Source: Hypericibacter sp049323455
Lineage (GTDB): Bacteria > Pseudomonadota > Alphaproteobacteria > Dongiales > Dongiaceae
DNA length: 64,000 nt
Assembly (NCBI GenBank): GCA_049323455.1
Contig: JBMONF010000034.1
Span: 124,001 to 188,000, forward strand
Direction of reading: 5' to 3'
The position numbers and the translations under genes are program-made. The notes below the pieces were generated by a model. That model was not told the DNA's origin. It was given only the letters and a program-made list of their open reading frames with translations, and made no database searches. Below are positions 18,620 through 27,392 of this stretch, in pieces (the first letter of the stretch is position 1; each line of letters opens with the position of its first letter).

Positions 18620-18783
18620 GCCGACGTCTCCCAGTCCGCCTTGCCCGGGTACGTGCCGACGTTTGTGCAGCGGCAGCTTCGCCGCGGGCACCGAAGCCGG
18701 ATGCGGCGTCATTTCGCCAGGATCCCCAGCCTCCCGTCGCTCTTCTCTTGCGTGCCCCTCGCCGCAGCCGCGCTTGGCGCGAC

Positions 18784-19482
18784 TTAGACTTGGAGGTGTC
18801 GCCTCACCACCTCGTCCGTCAAGTCACCGATGTTCCCCTGGGCGACGACGCGTCCGGTATCGAGAATCGCGAACTTCCTCGTGATATCGCGGACGAAATC
18901 CAGGTTCTGCTCCACCAGCAGAACCGAGCATTTCCGTTCCCCGGGGATACGCTTGATGATCCCGTCTATTTCCTGCACCACGGAGGGCTGCAAGCCTTCC
19001 GTCGGTTCGTCGAGCAGCAGCAGGTTCGGCTCCTGGACGAGGGCCCGCGCGATGGCGAGCTGCTGCTGCTGGCCGCCGCTCAAGACACCGCCCTTGCGCT
19101 TCGTCAGATTCTTCAGTGCCGGGAAGTAGTCGAATACGAAGTCGGGGACGCGTTCCACCTTTCGTTTCTTGCCGACCAGAGCAACCAAGATGTTCTCCTC
19201 GACAGTGATGTCCGGGATGATCTCTCGCCCCTGCGGCACGTAACTGACGCCGAGATGGTTGCGCTGATGCGGCCTCAGCCGCGTGACGTCGACGCCGTTC
19301 AGCCAGATCTCGCCGGCGCGCGGCGCATTGACCCCGGTGATGCTTCGCAGCAACGTCGTCTTGCCCGCGCCGTTCCGGCCGAGGACCGCGAAGAGCTCGC
19401 CGTCGCCGATCTCGAGCGACACCCCGTGCAGGATGTGGCTTGTCCCGTAGAAGGTGTCGATGCCTCGAACCTGCAGCATCAT
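18784..19482 (-). CDS. urtE: Urea/amide ABC transporter ATPase UrtE
   Basis: 232 residues of the branched-chain amino acid (LivF) ATPase type. Walker A GRNGAGKTTLL near 36-46, signature LSGGQQQQLAIARAL, Walker B LLLLDEPTEGLQP. Its ATG overlaps the urtD stop (ATGA). With urtABCD upstream and the urease genes downstream the substrate is most likely urea; short-chain amides are an alternative because the close FmdDEF family transports them and an amidase operon is nearby. Confidence 0.95.
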   Translation of the reverse strand: MMLQVRGIDTFYGTSHILHGVSLEIGDGELFAVLGRNGAGKTTLLRSITGVNAPRAGEIWLNGVDVTRLRPHQRNHLGVSYVPQGREIIPDITVEENILVALVGKKRKVERVPDFVFDYFPALKNLTKRKGGVLSGGQQQQLAIARALVQEPNLLLLDEPTEGLQPSVVQEIDGIIKRIPGERKCSVLLVEQNLDFVRDITRKFAILDTGRVVAQGNIGDLTDEVVRRHLQV

Positions 19483-20231
19483 TGGAACTTCCCCTTGGTC
19501 TTGCCGAGATAGACTTCCTGCACGGTCGGATTCGCGACCACCTCGGCCAGGGGGCCTTCGGCCAGGAGCTGGCCTTGGTGCAAGACCGTCACCTTGTTCC
19601 CGATCTGACGGACGACTTGCATGTCGTGCTCGACCAGGAGCACGGTATGATTCTTTGCGATCTTCCCAATCAGCTCGGCGGTGCGGTGCTTGCCTTCCTC
19701 CGTCATGCCGGTTGTCGGCTCGTCGAGCAGCAGCAACTTCGGGTTGGAAGCGATCAGCATTCCCAATTCGAGCCATTGCCGCTCGCCGTGAGAGAGCGTC
19801 GCGGCGGCGTCGTTCGCTTTGTCCACAAGCTCGATGAATTCGAGGATTTCCCATACGCGCTCGTTCTCCGAGGGGCTCACCCCCTTGAACAGCGAACGAA
19901 AGACCTTGCGATCGCCTTTGAGCGACACCATCACGTTGTTGTAGACCGACAGCGTCTCGTACATGTTGGGCACCTGGAACTTCCGGCCGATGCCGGCCTG
20001 GAAGATCCTGTCCGGCGCCCATCCCGTGATGTCCTGCCCCTGAAAGCGGATCGTGCCCGAAGCTGGCTTGTACTGGCCGGTGATCATGCAAATCAGCGTC
20101 GTCTTGCCGGCCCCGTTCGGCCCCAGCAGAACCCGGAGCTCGTTCTCCTCGATGCTGAAGTCGAGGTTGTTAAGGATGGTGTAACCGGAGACCGTGGTGG
20201 TCAGCCCTTTGATCTCGAGAAGAGCAGCCAT
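19479..20231 (-). CDS. urtD: Urea/amide ABC transporter ATPase UrtD
   Basis: 250 residues of the LivG type. Walker A GPNGAGKTTLICMITGQY, the UrtD-type block GIGRKFQVPNMYETLSVYNN, signature TLSHGERQWLELGMLIASNP and Walker B LLLLDEPTTGMTEEGK. The LSHGERQWLE signature replacing LSGGQ is characteristic of urea/amide transporters rather than leucine transporters. 40 nt separate it from urtC. Confidence 0.95.
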   Translation of the reverse strand: MAALLEIKGLTTTVSGYTILNNLDFSIEENELRVLLGPNGAGKTTLICMITGQYKPASGTIRFQGQDITGWAPDRIFQAGIGRKFQVPNMYETLSVYNNVMVSLKGDRKVFRSLFKGVSPSENERVWEILEFIELVDKANDAAATLSHGERQWLELGMLIASNPKLLLLDEPTTGMTEEGKHRTAELIGKIAKNHTVLLVEHDMQVVRQIGNKVTVLHQGQLLAEGPLAEVVANPTVQEVYLGKTKGKFQ

Positions 20232-20271
20232 CGTTCCTCTCTAACCCCGCTCTCTTTGGATCCCGTCAGGC

Positions 20272-21456
20272 CTAGATGGCTTCCTCGCCCGGCTTCGGCG
20301 CGCCTTCGGGTTGCCAGTCGCGCTGACGCTCGTGTGCCTTCCTGTCGGAATCCTCGGCGATTTGCTGCAAGCTGCCGGTGCTTCGCCGCCGCGTCCAGTT
20401 CACAAGGGTGCCGACGATCCCGTCGCGCATCACAAGCACGACGAAGATGAACAGCGCGCCCATGATGATCTGCCAGACCCAGGCGAGCCACCCGCTCAGC
20501 AGGAACTCGGCTCCCTTCACCAGAAAGGCGCCGACGAAGGCGCCGATAACGGTCCCTCGCCCGCCCACCGCCGTCCAGATCACGGCTTCGATCGAAAAGA
20601 CGGGCCCCGTGTCGAGGAACGATACCAGCCCCACCCACGCCGCATACATCGCGCCCGCGGCCGCGGCCATGAACGCCGACACGCAGAACACGAAGATGCG
20701 GTAGTTCGCGACGTTGTAGCCCATGAACTCGGCCCGCACGTCGTTGTCGCGGATCGACTTGAGCACCGTGCCGACGCGCGAATGCGTGAGCGCGCGCGCG
20801 ATGATGAAGAACGCGACCGTCACCGCCAGGATGAACCAGAGAAACGGCGCGCCCGTGTAGTTCGAATAGTCGGTGATGCCGTTGAAGCCGCCGGTATAGG
20901 CTTGATACTCGATGATGAAGTCCTGCAGGATCAGCGACTCCGCGAGCGTGATCACCGCGCAATAGACGCCGTAGATGTGCCGCTTGAAGGTGATGACGCC
21001 GAAGAGAAACGCCAGAAGCGTCGGAAACACGAGGGCCAAGACCACCGCGAACGGCGTGTTCAGCAGCGGCTCCATGAATTTCGGCAGCTCGGTAAGGCCG
21101 TTCCATTCCATGAAGTCGGGAATCTTGCCGCCATATCGGGTCGGATGCACCAGCGCGTAGTTCATCTTGAGCGACAGCGCCACGAAATAGGCCCCAAAGC
21201 CGAAATAGACCGCCTGGCCGAGGCTGAGAATGCCCGTGAATCCCCAGATCAGGTCGATACTGAGCGCGAAGATCGCATAGCAGAGAAACTTGCCGAGCAA
21301 CGAGAGCACGTAATAATTGGTGCCGTAGAGCGGGTAGGCGCCGATGGCCGCGACCACGAACGCGCCCCCGATCAGCACCCAGAACGGGATGAGCCTGGTC
21401 CGCGGAACGACCCGCACCGTCCCTTTCGGCCCTGCCCTTGTTTCTAACAGGCTCAT
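20272..21456 (-). CDS. urtC: Urea/amide ABC transporter permease UrtC
   Basis: 394 residues, LivM-like permease with about nine or ten membrane helices. Family blocks: ALSIDLIWGFTGILSLGQAVYFG, a loop with a long extracytoplasmic insert (NYALVHPTRYGGKIPDFM), YTGGFNGITD, SIRDNDVRAEFMGYNVANY and AVGGRGTVIGAFVGAF. The C-terminal 50 residues are a hydrophilic cytoplasmic tail. 46 nt after urtB. Confidence 0.95.
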   Translation of the reverse strand: MSLLETRAGPKGTVRVVPRTRLIPFWVLIGGAFVVAAIGAYPLYGTNYYVLSLLGKFLCYAIFALSIDLIWGFTGILSLGQAVYFGFGAYFVALSLKMNYALVHPTRYGGKIPDFMEWNGLTELPKFMEPLLNTPFAVVLALVFPTLLAFLFGVITFKRHIYGVYCAVITLAESLILQDFIIEYQAYTGGFNGITDYSNYTGAPFLWFILAVTVAFFIIARALTHSRVGTVLKSIRDNDVRAEFMGYNVANYRIFVFCVSAFMAAAAGAMYAAWVGLVSFLDTGPVFSIEAVIWTAVGGRGTVIGAFVGAFLVKGAEFLLSGWLAWVWQIIMGALFIFVVLVMRDGIVGTLVNWTRRRSTGSLQQIAEDSDRKAHERQRDWQPEGAPKPGEEAI

Positions 21457-21502
21457 GTCGCAGTCCTTTCAAACCGAGGCCGGCTTCTCGTCTGGTGTGG
21501 CA

Positions 21503-22375
21503 TTAGCGCCGCTCGTAGTAGCCGAAGATGCCTTTCGGCACGACCCGGATCGCGATGACGATGAATACGAAGACCAGCAATTTGCCGATCACGCTATTGG
21601 TCAGAAAGGCGAGGATCGTTTCCGCCTCGCCGATGAGACTGCCGCCGGCAATGACGCCCCAGAGATTTCCTACGCCGCCGAGGACCAGGACCATGTAGGA
21701 GTCGACGGCGTAGGGAAAGCCCATGGTCGTCGACACCGACTTGATCGGCGCCAACACCGCTCCGGCAATGCCGGCGAGGCCGGAACCGAAGGCAAAGATC
21801 ATCATGTCCACCCTTGCGGTGTCGATGCCCAGGCAACCCGAAATGGTTCGATTGCGCCGCACCGCCCGCACCTTCAGTCCGAATTCCGTCTTGAAGATGA
21901 TGTAGAAGGTGATCGCCGTCAGGGCGATGGCGACGATGATCAGGAACAGGCGGTAGTACGGGAACGGCAGACGACCGATGATTCGGAATCCTCCGTCGAG
22001 GATCTTCGGCGCGCCGACGTAGTAGAGCTCGGGCCCGAAGATGATCTTCATGAGAACCTGCAGGATGATCCCCACGCCCCAGGTGGCAAGGAGGGTCTCC
22101 AACGGTCGATCGTAGATCCACTGAATGATGCCGCGCTCGACGACCAGCCCCAGCAATGCGACCACGACGAACGCGACGGGCATCGCTATGAACACATTGC
22201 CGCCGAGCTGGCCGACGACTGCGGCGGTGTAGGCGCCGACCATGATGAACTCGCCGTGTGCCATGTTGATCACGCCGGCGACGCCGAAGATGATGGCGAG
22301 CCCCATTGCGGCAATGATGAGGATTGCGACCACACTGAAGCCGCTGAAGAACTGAGTGATGATCGCCTGCGTCAT
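21503..22375 (-). CDS. urtB: Urea/amide ABC transporter permease UrtB
   Basis: 290 residues, LivH-like permease: LAIIFGVAGVINMAHGEFIMVGAY near the N-terminus, GIILQVLMKIIFGPE, VRAVRRNRTISGCLGIDTARVD, and SYMVLVLGGVGNLWGVIAGG. ATG 22375 was chosen because GGGAG lies upstream and family similarity begins there; longer upstream readings are spurious. It lies 176 nt after urtA. Confidence 0.95.
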   Translation of the reverse strand: MTQAIITQFFSGFSVVAILIIAAMGLAIIFGVAGVINMAHGEFIMVGAYTAAVVGQLGGNVFIAMPVAFVVVALLGLVVERGIIQWIYDRPLETLLATWGVGIILQVLMKIIFGPELYYVGAPKILDGGFRIIGRLPFPYYRLFLIIVAIALTAITFYIIFKTEFGLKVRAVRRNRTISGCLGIDTARVDMMIFAFGSGLAGIAGAVLAPIKSVSTTMGFPYAVDSYMVLVLGGVGNLWGVIAGGSLIGEAETILAFLTNSVIGKLLVFVFIVIAIRVVPKGIFGYYERR

Positions 22376-22551
22376 GATCCGGGCACTCCCTGTTCTCGCG
22401 CTCGCATTTGGAAGCCCCGCCGCTTCCTCAAGGCCTGTCTTGTCGCCATCTGCACCCGACCCGGCATACGCCCGCGCTGTCGCCTCCATTCCGCACCCGC
22501 GCAGTCGGCGACCGCTTCACGCGGCCGCAGACTGCGGCGGGCCCTCGGTGG

Positions 22552-23859
22552 TTAGAGATCGATCGTCCCCGAACGATTGGGGTCGTTCGACTTCAGGCGC
22601 TCCAGCACCTTCGGATTGGTGAAGTCGCAATCCTTGTTCGGGTAGAGCAGATCGACCCACGGGTCCGGCCGGATCCAGTTGTCCGACTTCCACGCGATGT
22701 CGAACTGACCGTCCCCATTGGCTTTGCCGATCCGTGCCCACAGCCAGGTATGGTGGTTCTTCTCGTCGATCTTGACCTTGCCCTGCGGGGCCTGGAACTC
22801 CTGGCCGGGCAAGCCTTCGAAGATGAGCGCGTCCGCATCCGTCGACTTCACCTTCTCGATCGCCTGGGCCAGGAAATAGGCCGAGAAGTAAGCCGCCTCC
22901 ATCACGGCATTCGTGACTTGGTTGGCACCGTATTTCGCCTTGTAGCGCTCGACGAAGGACTTGTTCTCCGGCGTGTCGACGCTCTGGAAGTAATTGAACG
23001 AGGTGTAGTGGCCCGCCGCGTTCTCGGGGCCCATCGCCGCGATTTCCTGCTCCGTCGTGATCGGCGTGCAGATGGGCAGGTCCTCCGGCGTCATGCCGAA
23101 CTGCCGGAACTGCTTGTAGAAGGCCACGATCGAGTCGCCGACGAGGTCGGAGAAGATCACCTCGGCGCCGCTTCCCGCGATGTTGTTGATGATGGTCGAG
23201 AATTCGGTGTGGCCGAGCGGAGCGTATTCCTCGCCGACGTTCTGCCCGCCATGCTTCTCCAGCAGCGCTTTCACCTCGCGGTTCGTCTCCTTGGGATAGA
23301 TGTAGTTGGAGCCGACCATGTAGAACTTCTTGCGGCCGAGCGTGTTGATGATCCAAGGCACGAAGTCGTCGAGCTGCTGGTTGGGCACCGCGCCCGTATA
23401 GAAGCAGTTCTTGCTGCATTCCTGCGCTTCATAGAGCGTGGGATAGAGCAATACGCCATTGTTCTGCTCGAAGACCGGCAGCACGGACTGGCGGCTGGCC
23501 GAGGTATAGCAACCGAGCACCGCCGCGACCTTGTCTTCGAGGAGGAGCTTCTTCGCCTTTTCGGCGAACACCTGCACCAGCGATTGCGCGTCTTCGACGA
23601 CCGGCTCGAGCTTCTTGCCCATCACGCCACCCTTGGCGTTGATCTCTTCGATCGCCAGCAATTCGGCGTTGTGCAGCGATTCTTCGATGATGGCGATCGT
23701 GCCCGAGAGCGAATGCAGGATGCCGACCTTGATGGTGTCTCCCTCCTGCGCCTTGGCGATGTTGCGCGGGAAATAGAAGGGCGCGCTGCCGCCTATCATC
23801 AGCGCACCGATCGTGGCCGCGGACCCCCTGAGAAATGAGCGCCTCTTTATTCTCGACAT
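22552..23859 (-). CDS. urtA: Urea/short-chain amide substrate-binding protein UrtA
   Basis: 435 residues. The N-terminus is a twin-arginine signal (RIKRRSFLRGSAATIGALMIGG). The mature part is a type I periplasmic binding fold: IKVGILHSLSGTIAIIEESL, GCYTSASRQSVLPVFE, GVLLYPTLYE, FYTGAVPNQQLDD, NYIYPKETNRE and HTWLWARIG. GGGAGGA is 7 nt before ATG 23859. The paralogous cytoplasmic sensor AmiC at 25724-26845 shares these blocks. Just upstream is an ANTAR-type attenuator. Confidence 0.95.
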   Translation of the reverse strand: MSRIKRRSFLRGSAATIGALMIGGSAPFYFPRNIAKAQEGDTIKVGILHSLSGTIAIIEESLHNAELLAIEEINAKGGVMGKKLEPVVEDAQSLVQVFAEKAKKLLLEDKVAAVLGCYTSASRQSVLPVFEQNNGVLLYPTLYEAQECSKNCFYTGAVPNQQLDDFVPWIINTLGRKKFYMVGSNYIYPKETNREVKALLEKHGGQNVGEEYAPLGHTEFSTIINNIAGSGAEVIFSDLVGDSIVAFYKQFRQFGMTPEDLPICTPITTEQEIAAMGPENAAGHYTSFNYFQSVDTPENKSFVERYKAKYGANQVTNAVMEAAYFSAYFLAQAIEKVKSTDADALIFEGLPGQEFQAPQGKVKIDEKNHHTWLWARIGKANGDGQFDIAWKSDNWIRPDPWVDLLYPNKDCDFTNPKVLERLKSNDPNRSGTIDL

Positions 23860-23891
23860 CGTTCCGTCCTCCCTGACGATTCTGAACGCAG

Positions 23892-23976
23892 AAAACACAA
23901 AACCCCACGTGTCTTCCTCGACGGAGACAACGTGGGGCCTCTTTGCCCTTCAGATGTTCGGCGGCGCCGCTGCCGC
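23892..23976 (-). promoter_or_regulatory. ANTAR-responsive two-hairpin leader with terminator, upstream of urtA
   Basis: Read on the minus strand. P1 (23976-23961) has stem GCGGC/GCCGC and hexaloop AGCGGC. P2 (23948-23935) has stem GGGC/GCCC and hexaloop AAAGAG. Both loops have A at 1 and G at 4, the ANTAR RNA signature. The 3' arm of P2 shares bases with the 5' arm of a terminator (23937-23903, arms CCCCACGU and ACGUGGGG) followed by UUUUGUGUUUU. An ANTAR protein binding the two hairpins would block the terminator and let urt-ure be transcribed. urtA starts 33 nt later. Confidence 0.88.
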
Positions 23977-24035
23977 TTTACTTCGTCGCCCCCAATTTGG
24001 GGAGCGCCGGACGATTTACGAATTCGATGACGCGA

Positions 24036-24635
24036 CTAGTTGTGTTCCTCCTCGTCTGACAGGATTTCGTTCGCTTCGACGATGGCCGTCGCGATCACGC
24101 CTATCGCGACCCGCCTCTTCATGGCTTGTTCGCGCAAATACGCGTAAGCCTCCGCTTCGCCGATACCCCGCTTTCCCATCAAGATAACTTTCGCCCGCTC
24201 CACTCTGCGGACGGATCGCAACGTCTCCTCCAACCTTGCGATCTTGGTCAGAAGGCCGCGTTGATACTGCGAGTTCTTACGGCCGATTATCAGGCTTGTC
24301 AATATCGATGCTCGGTCGATCGGCTTGGGAAGGACCGATTGCGGCGAGAGATCGGCGAGAAGTTGCAGGCTGCGCGGGTTGGCGGGTTCGACGATACCGA
24401 TCACGGTGGGGGAGCGCGTCTCGCCAAACGTTCGGAAGACCTCGCGGGCCTCCTGATCGACCAGACAGAAAATCACGTCGGCGTCGTTTTCCAGTCTCGG
24501 CGGCGGCGGCCATATCAACTCGACCGGACAGCCGAGCCGCTGCAGATGGCGCAACAACAACTCGCCGTCCTGATCCCGGGGGTGGATGATCAGAACGCGC
24601 AGCTGCCGGAAATCGATCTGCCGTGCGGAGGACAT
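24036..24635 (-). CDS. amiR: AmiR-type ANTAR antiterminator (second copy)
   Basis: 199 residues. Residues 10-125 are a pseudo-receiver resembling Pseudomonas AmiR (VLIIHPRDQDGELLLRHLQR, LGCPVELIWPPPPRL, then SVLPKPIDRASILTSLI), without a convincing phosphorylation site. About 128-160 is a coiled coil (KIARLEETLRSVRRVERAK), and 150-195 the ANTAR RNA-binding domain: KVILMGKRGIGEAEAYAYLR, EQAMKRRVAIGVIATAIVEA. Such proteins bind paired hexaloop hairpins in nascent RNA. Its own mRNA seems to carry such a leader (24926-25006), implying feedback, and another stands between it and urtA. Confidence 0.92.
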   Translation of the reverse strand: MSSARQIDFRQLRVLIIHPRDQDGELLLRHLQRLGCPVELIWPPPPRLENDADVIFCLVDQEAREVFRTFGETRSPTVIGIVEPANPRSLQLLADLSPQSVLPKPIDRASILTSLIIGRKNSQYQRGLLTKIARLEETLRSVRRVERAKVILMGKRGIGEAEAYAYLREQAMKRRVAIGVIATAIVEANEILSDEEEHN

Positions 24636-24925
24636 GATGGCCCGCCCCTATGAGGGGAAGATGTCGAGGCAGGTCGGCGGCGCATGCGATTCCAACCGAG
24701 GCGGCGGCACCGCCACGCCATCCTCTTGCGCATCGCCCTGTGCGCAGAGCCCGTCGAATTGCCGCGGCCGGTGGCCGCTTCGGCCCTTCGCCACAGCGCG
24801 GCCTCCTTGCATCGCCCCCGGCCGACCGCGCTGCGCGGTCCGTCGATCGTGCTCGACGTCCACCCCTCGCCCTCCTGCCTGACGCTGTGACGCCTTTCCC
24901 TCGCTCCCGCCTCCTGGCCTGTTCG

Positions 24926-25006
24926 AAAACAAAAAAGCCCACGCAACCCTTTGCCGGGGTCACGTGGGCGACGTTGCCCAATCTTGTCTCGCGGCAGCGC
25001 TGCCGC
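24926..25006 (-). promoter_or_regulatory. ANTAR-responsive two-hairpin leader with terminator, upstream of the second amiR
   Basis: Minus strand. P1 (25006-24991): stem GCGGC/GCCGC, hexaloop AGCGCU. P2 (24979-24966): stem GGGC/GCCC, hexaloop AACGUC. Both keep A1 and G4. The P2 3' arm GCCC is wholly contained in the 5' arm (GCCCACG) of a terminator spanning 24969-24937, followed by UUUUUUGUUUU. It starts about 50 nt after the amiR gene ending at 25058 and lies 290 nt before the second amiR start; nothing is recognised in that 290-nt gap. Confidence 0.9.
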
Positions 25007-25057
25007 CTTCGCTCCGTTCCGTCGTTCGGTGGAGCGCCTTCCGAGTATCTTATAGCC

Positions 25058-25693
25058 TCAGTCGCTTGCCTGTGAAAGCATCTCGTTCGCGTCGATGATG
25101 GCCGCCGCGACCACGCCGATCGGCACGCGCCGGCGCATCGCCTGCTCGCGCAAGTACCGGTACGCGTCGGGCTCGTCCAGCCGTCGCGCTTCCATCAAGA
25201 TCGTTTTGGCCCGCTCGACCTTGCGATAGGAGCGCAGCGTTTCCTCGAGCTTGTCGACTTTGCCGAGGAGCCGCTGTTGATAGCGCGCCATGTTGCGGGC
25301 AACGAGAAGGTTCGGCAGCACCGCCCCCGGGTCGATCGGTCGAACCAGCACCGCATGCGGGATAACGCTGTCCAAGACGCGCATGCCGCCGACGATCCGC
25401 GGATCGACAATGGCGATCACCGCGGTTCCGGGCCGGGTCAGGGCACGGTCAATCAGTTCCAGGGCTCGAGGATCGGCCAAGCACAGAAGAAGATCGATAT
25501 GGCCGTCGAGGGTGGAGCTTGGCGGCCATCGCTGCTCGACGCGGCAGCCGAGCCGCTGCAGTTGCCGTAGCAGCTGATCGCACTCGGGATCGGCCGGATG
25601 GGCGAGAACGATACCGAGGCGATGGAAATCCACTTGCAGGGCGCCCGCCGGCCGTGTCGTCGTTCCGCCTATCGTGCGCAGCTTCGGGTCCAT
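25058..25693 (-). CDS. amiR: AmiR-type ANTAR antiterminator (partner of AmiC)
   Basis: 211 residues, paralogue of the neighbouring ANTAR protein: pseudo-receiver (GIVLAHPADPECDQLLRQLQ, RLGCRVEQRWPPSSTLDG), coiled coil (KVDKLEETLRSYRKVERAK) and ANTAR domain (KTILMEARRLDEPDAYRYLR, EQAMRRRVPIGVVAAAIIDA). GAGG lies 7 nt before ATG. It follows amiC by 30 nt, so the AmiC-AmiR sensor/antiterminator pair of Pseudomonas is reproduced here, in which ligand binding by AmiC frees AmiR. The amide or urea ligand is inferred. Confidence 0.92.
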   Translation of the reverse strand: MDPKLRTIGGTTTRPAGALQVDFHRLGIVLAHPADPECDQLLRQLQRLGCRVEQRWPPSSTLDGHIDLLLCLADPRALELIDRALTRPGTAVIAIVDPRIVGGMRVLDSVIPHAVLVRPIDPGAVLPNLLVARNMARYQQRLLGKVDKLEETLRSYRKVERAKTILMEARRLDEPDAYRYLREQAMRRRVPIGVVAAAIIDANEMLSQASD

Positions 25694-25723
25694 GAGGTGG
25701 CCTCGCTCCGCTGCACGATCCCG

Positions 25724-26845
25724 TCAATGGCTGACGAGATAAGGGTCCGGCTTCGTCGCCTGCCGGGAATCGCGGACAATCTCGAAGCGCCCTTCGGCAT
25801 TGACGCGGCCGACACGGGTCCACAGGTTCGTGTGGTTCGACTCAGGATCGATTGCGACATGGCCCTGCGGCGCATCGAATTCGCTGCCGAGCACCACGGG
25901 CCGCAATACGTCGGGATCCATCGTGTCGGTTTCCGCCAGTGCCTTGGCGAAGACGTGAACCTGGAAATACGAGGCCTCGACGCAGAAATTCGTGTGCTGG
26001 TCGTCGCCGTAACGCCGCTTGTACCGGGCGACGAAAGACGAATTGCCAGGCGTCTCGACGGCCTCGAAATAAGGGGCCGCCGTGATGTGACCGCAAGCGA
26101 CATCCGCGCCCATGCCGCCGATCTCGGCCTCGCTCGTGGTCAGGCTCGCGATCGGCATGGCTTTGGGATCGAAGCCCGCTTCCGCATAAGCCTGGTAAAG
26201 ATAGATGGTCGCCTGTCCCACCACGGTCGAGAAGATGACATCGGGACGAGCGTTCCGGATATCCCGCATCAGCAGGCGGAACTCCGACGGACGGGCGTGC
26301 AGATCGAGATAATGCTCGCCGACCACCTTGCCACGCCGCTGGCGCAGCAATTCCCGCATGATCCGGTTGGATTCGCGCGGATAGATGTAGTCGGACCCGA
26401 CGAGGTAGAAACGATCGCCGTAGATCTGCAGCAGATACTCTGCGAGCTCGACGCTGTTCTGGTTCGGCGCCGCGCCCGTATAGACGATGTTGGGCGAATA
26501 TTCGAACCCCTCGTAGAGCGTCGGATACCACAGCAGACCGTTGCGCCGCTCGACCACGGGAAGCACCGCCTTCCGGCTGCTCGAGGTATAACAGCCGAAG
26601 ATGGTGCTGACGCCGTCCTCGCAAAGCAATTTGTCGGCCAACCGCGCGAAATTGCCTGCGTCGGATGCCGGATCATAGACCACCGGCACCAGCTCGCGGC
26701 CGTTCACCCCGCCTGCCGCGTTGATCTCCTCGATCGCCAGCAGCGTGCCGCGAAGCTGGGTTTCCTCAATGACGGCGGTGACGCCGGTTTGAGAAAAGAG
26801 GACTCCAACCAACCAAGGTTCGGACGTCCGGCCTCCGTGATTCAT
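25724..26845 (-). CDS. amiC: AmiC-type cytoplasmic amide/urea sensor
   Basis: 373 residues of type I periplasmic-binding fold without a signal peptide, as in Pseudomonas AmiC, which binds amides and sequesters AmiR. Blocks: VGVLFSQTGVTAVIEETQL, AIEEINAAGGVNGRELVPV, GCYTSSSRKAVLPVVE, LLWYPTLYEGFEYSPN, TGAAPNQN, GSDYIYPRESNRIMRE, and HTNLWTRVGRVNAEGRFEI. It is clearly a paralogue of the exported UrtA. The ribosome site is weak (GGGAGG 13 nt from ATG). It heads the amiC-amiR unit. Confidence 0.9.
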   Translation of the reverse strand: MNHGGRTSEPWLVGVLFSQTGVTAVIEETQLRGTLLAIEEINAAGGVNGRELVPVVYDPASDAGNFARLADKLLCEDGVSTIFGCYTSSSRKAVLPVVERRNGLLWYPTLYEGFEYSPNIVYTGAAPNQNSVELAEYLLQIYGDRFYLVGSDYIYPRESNRIMRELLRQRRGKVVGEHYLDLHARPSEFRLLMRDIRNARPDVIFSTVVGQATIYLYQAYAEAGFDPKAMPIASLTTSEAEIGGMGADVACGHITAAPYFEAVETPGNSSFVARYKRRYGDDQHTNFCVEASYFQVHVFAKALAETDTMDPDVLRPVVLGSEFDAPQGHVAIDPESNHTNLWTRVGRVNAEGRFEIVRDSRQATKPDPYLVSH

Positions 26846-27000
26846 TCTGGAACATGATCCTCCCTGCCAACCGTCGCGTCACCGTTGGTAACCGATCGAT
26901 CACGCCGCGGGACGACGTCTATGCCAACCGGCCGCTATCCCCGCGGCGCAACGGTCGGGGTTCTCCGACAGTCGCGATTTCTTGTTTGTGTAAGCTTATT

Positions 27001-27028
27001 ATCATATTGCCATTTTCGGTGCGGCCAA
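27001..27028 (-). promoter_or_regulatory. Candidate promoter of amiC
   Basis: On the minus strand, TTGGCC (27028-27023) and TATGAT (27006-27001) with a 16-nt spacer inside the AT-rich stretch, about 155 nt before amiC. The -35 match is moderate. This is a pattern match only. Confidence 0.35.
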
Positions 27029-27068
27029 GAACGAAAAATAGTGGCCGGCTTCCGTTTTGTCGTCTCTC

Positions 27069-27082
27069 TTGACAAAAGTCAA
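27069..27082. promoter_or_regulatory. Crp/Fnr-type palindrome
   Basis: TTGAC-AAAA-GTCAA, a perfect 5-4-5 inverted repeat of the FNR/FixK class. It lies about 40-80 nt upstream of the candidate amiC promoter, a usual activator position. The regulator could be the FixK-like protein encoded at 46142-46894. Confidence 0.55.
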
Positions 27083-27392
27083 GCCAACGCCATGCCAACG
27101 GGCCAGGCGCGATCTCCGCGCGAAAAATGCAATTTCTGCCGTGACGTGGAGCGCTTTTTCCACGCAGGCTTGCTCTGACCGCGGCCATGGCCTCCCCGGA
27201 AATGCCGCGCAAAAGCAGCCGCGCTGCGTGGCAGTCGCGCAAATGGGCCTGAGCGCCGGTATTCGCGATCGCCTGCATCGTCCGTAGCGTCTGCAAGGGC
27301 GGCGCTCGGCGCCGGGACGAGCCCGATGAGCCCGGAAAACGGCGCCCGGGATTGGCGCATCCAGCCTCGGCCCTCGGGCCGCCGCATCGCCG

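Larger units (their letters stand above)
26846..27392. other. Regulatory intergenic region upstream of amiC
   Basis: Between amiC and the end of the VWA gene. It has a local AT-rich stretch around 26980-27080, unlike its flanks, with a Fnr-type palindrome and a candidate promoter. Arginine-rich frames crossing it are not credible genes. Confidence 0.6.

Noticed and set aside
24648..24932. 94-aa minus-strand frame between the two amiR genes
   Set aside because: No ribosome site, Gly/Arg/Gln-rich, and its start overlaps the leader U tract; treated as untranslated leader.
26895..26990. Possible fourth ANTAR leader before amiC (hairpin GTCGG-AGAACC-CCGAC)
   Set aside because: Only one hexaloop hairpin, with A instead of G at loop position 4, and no terminator with U tract follows.
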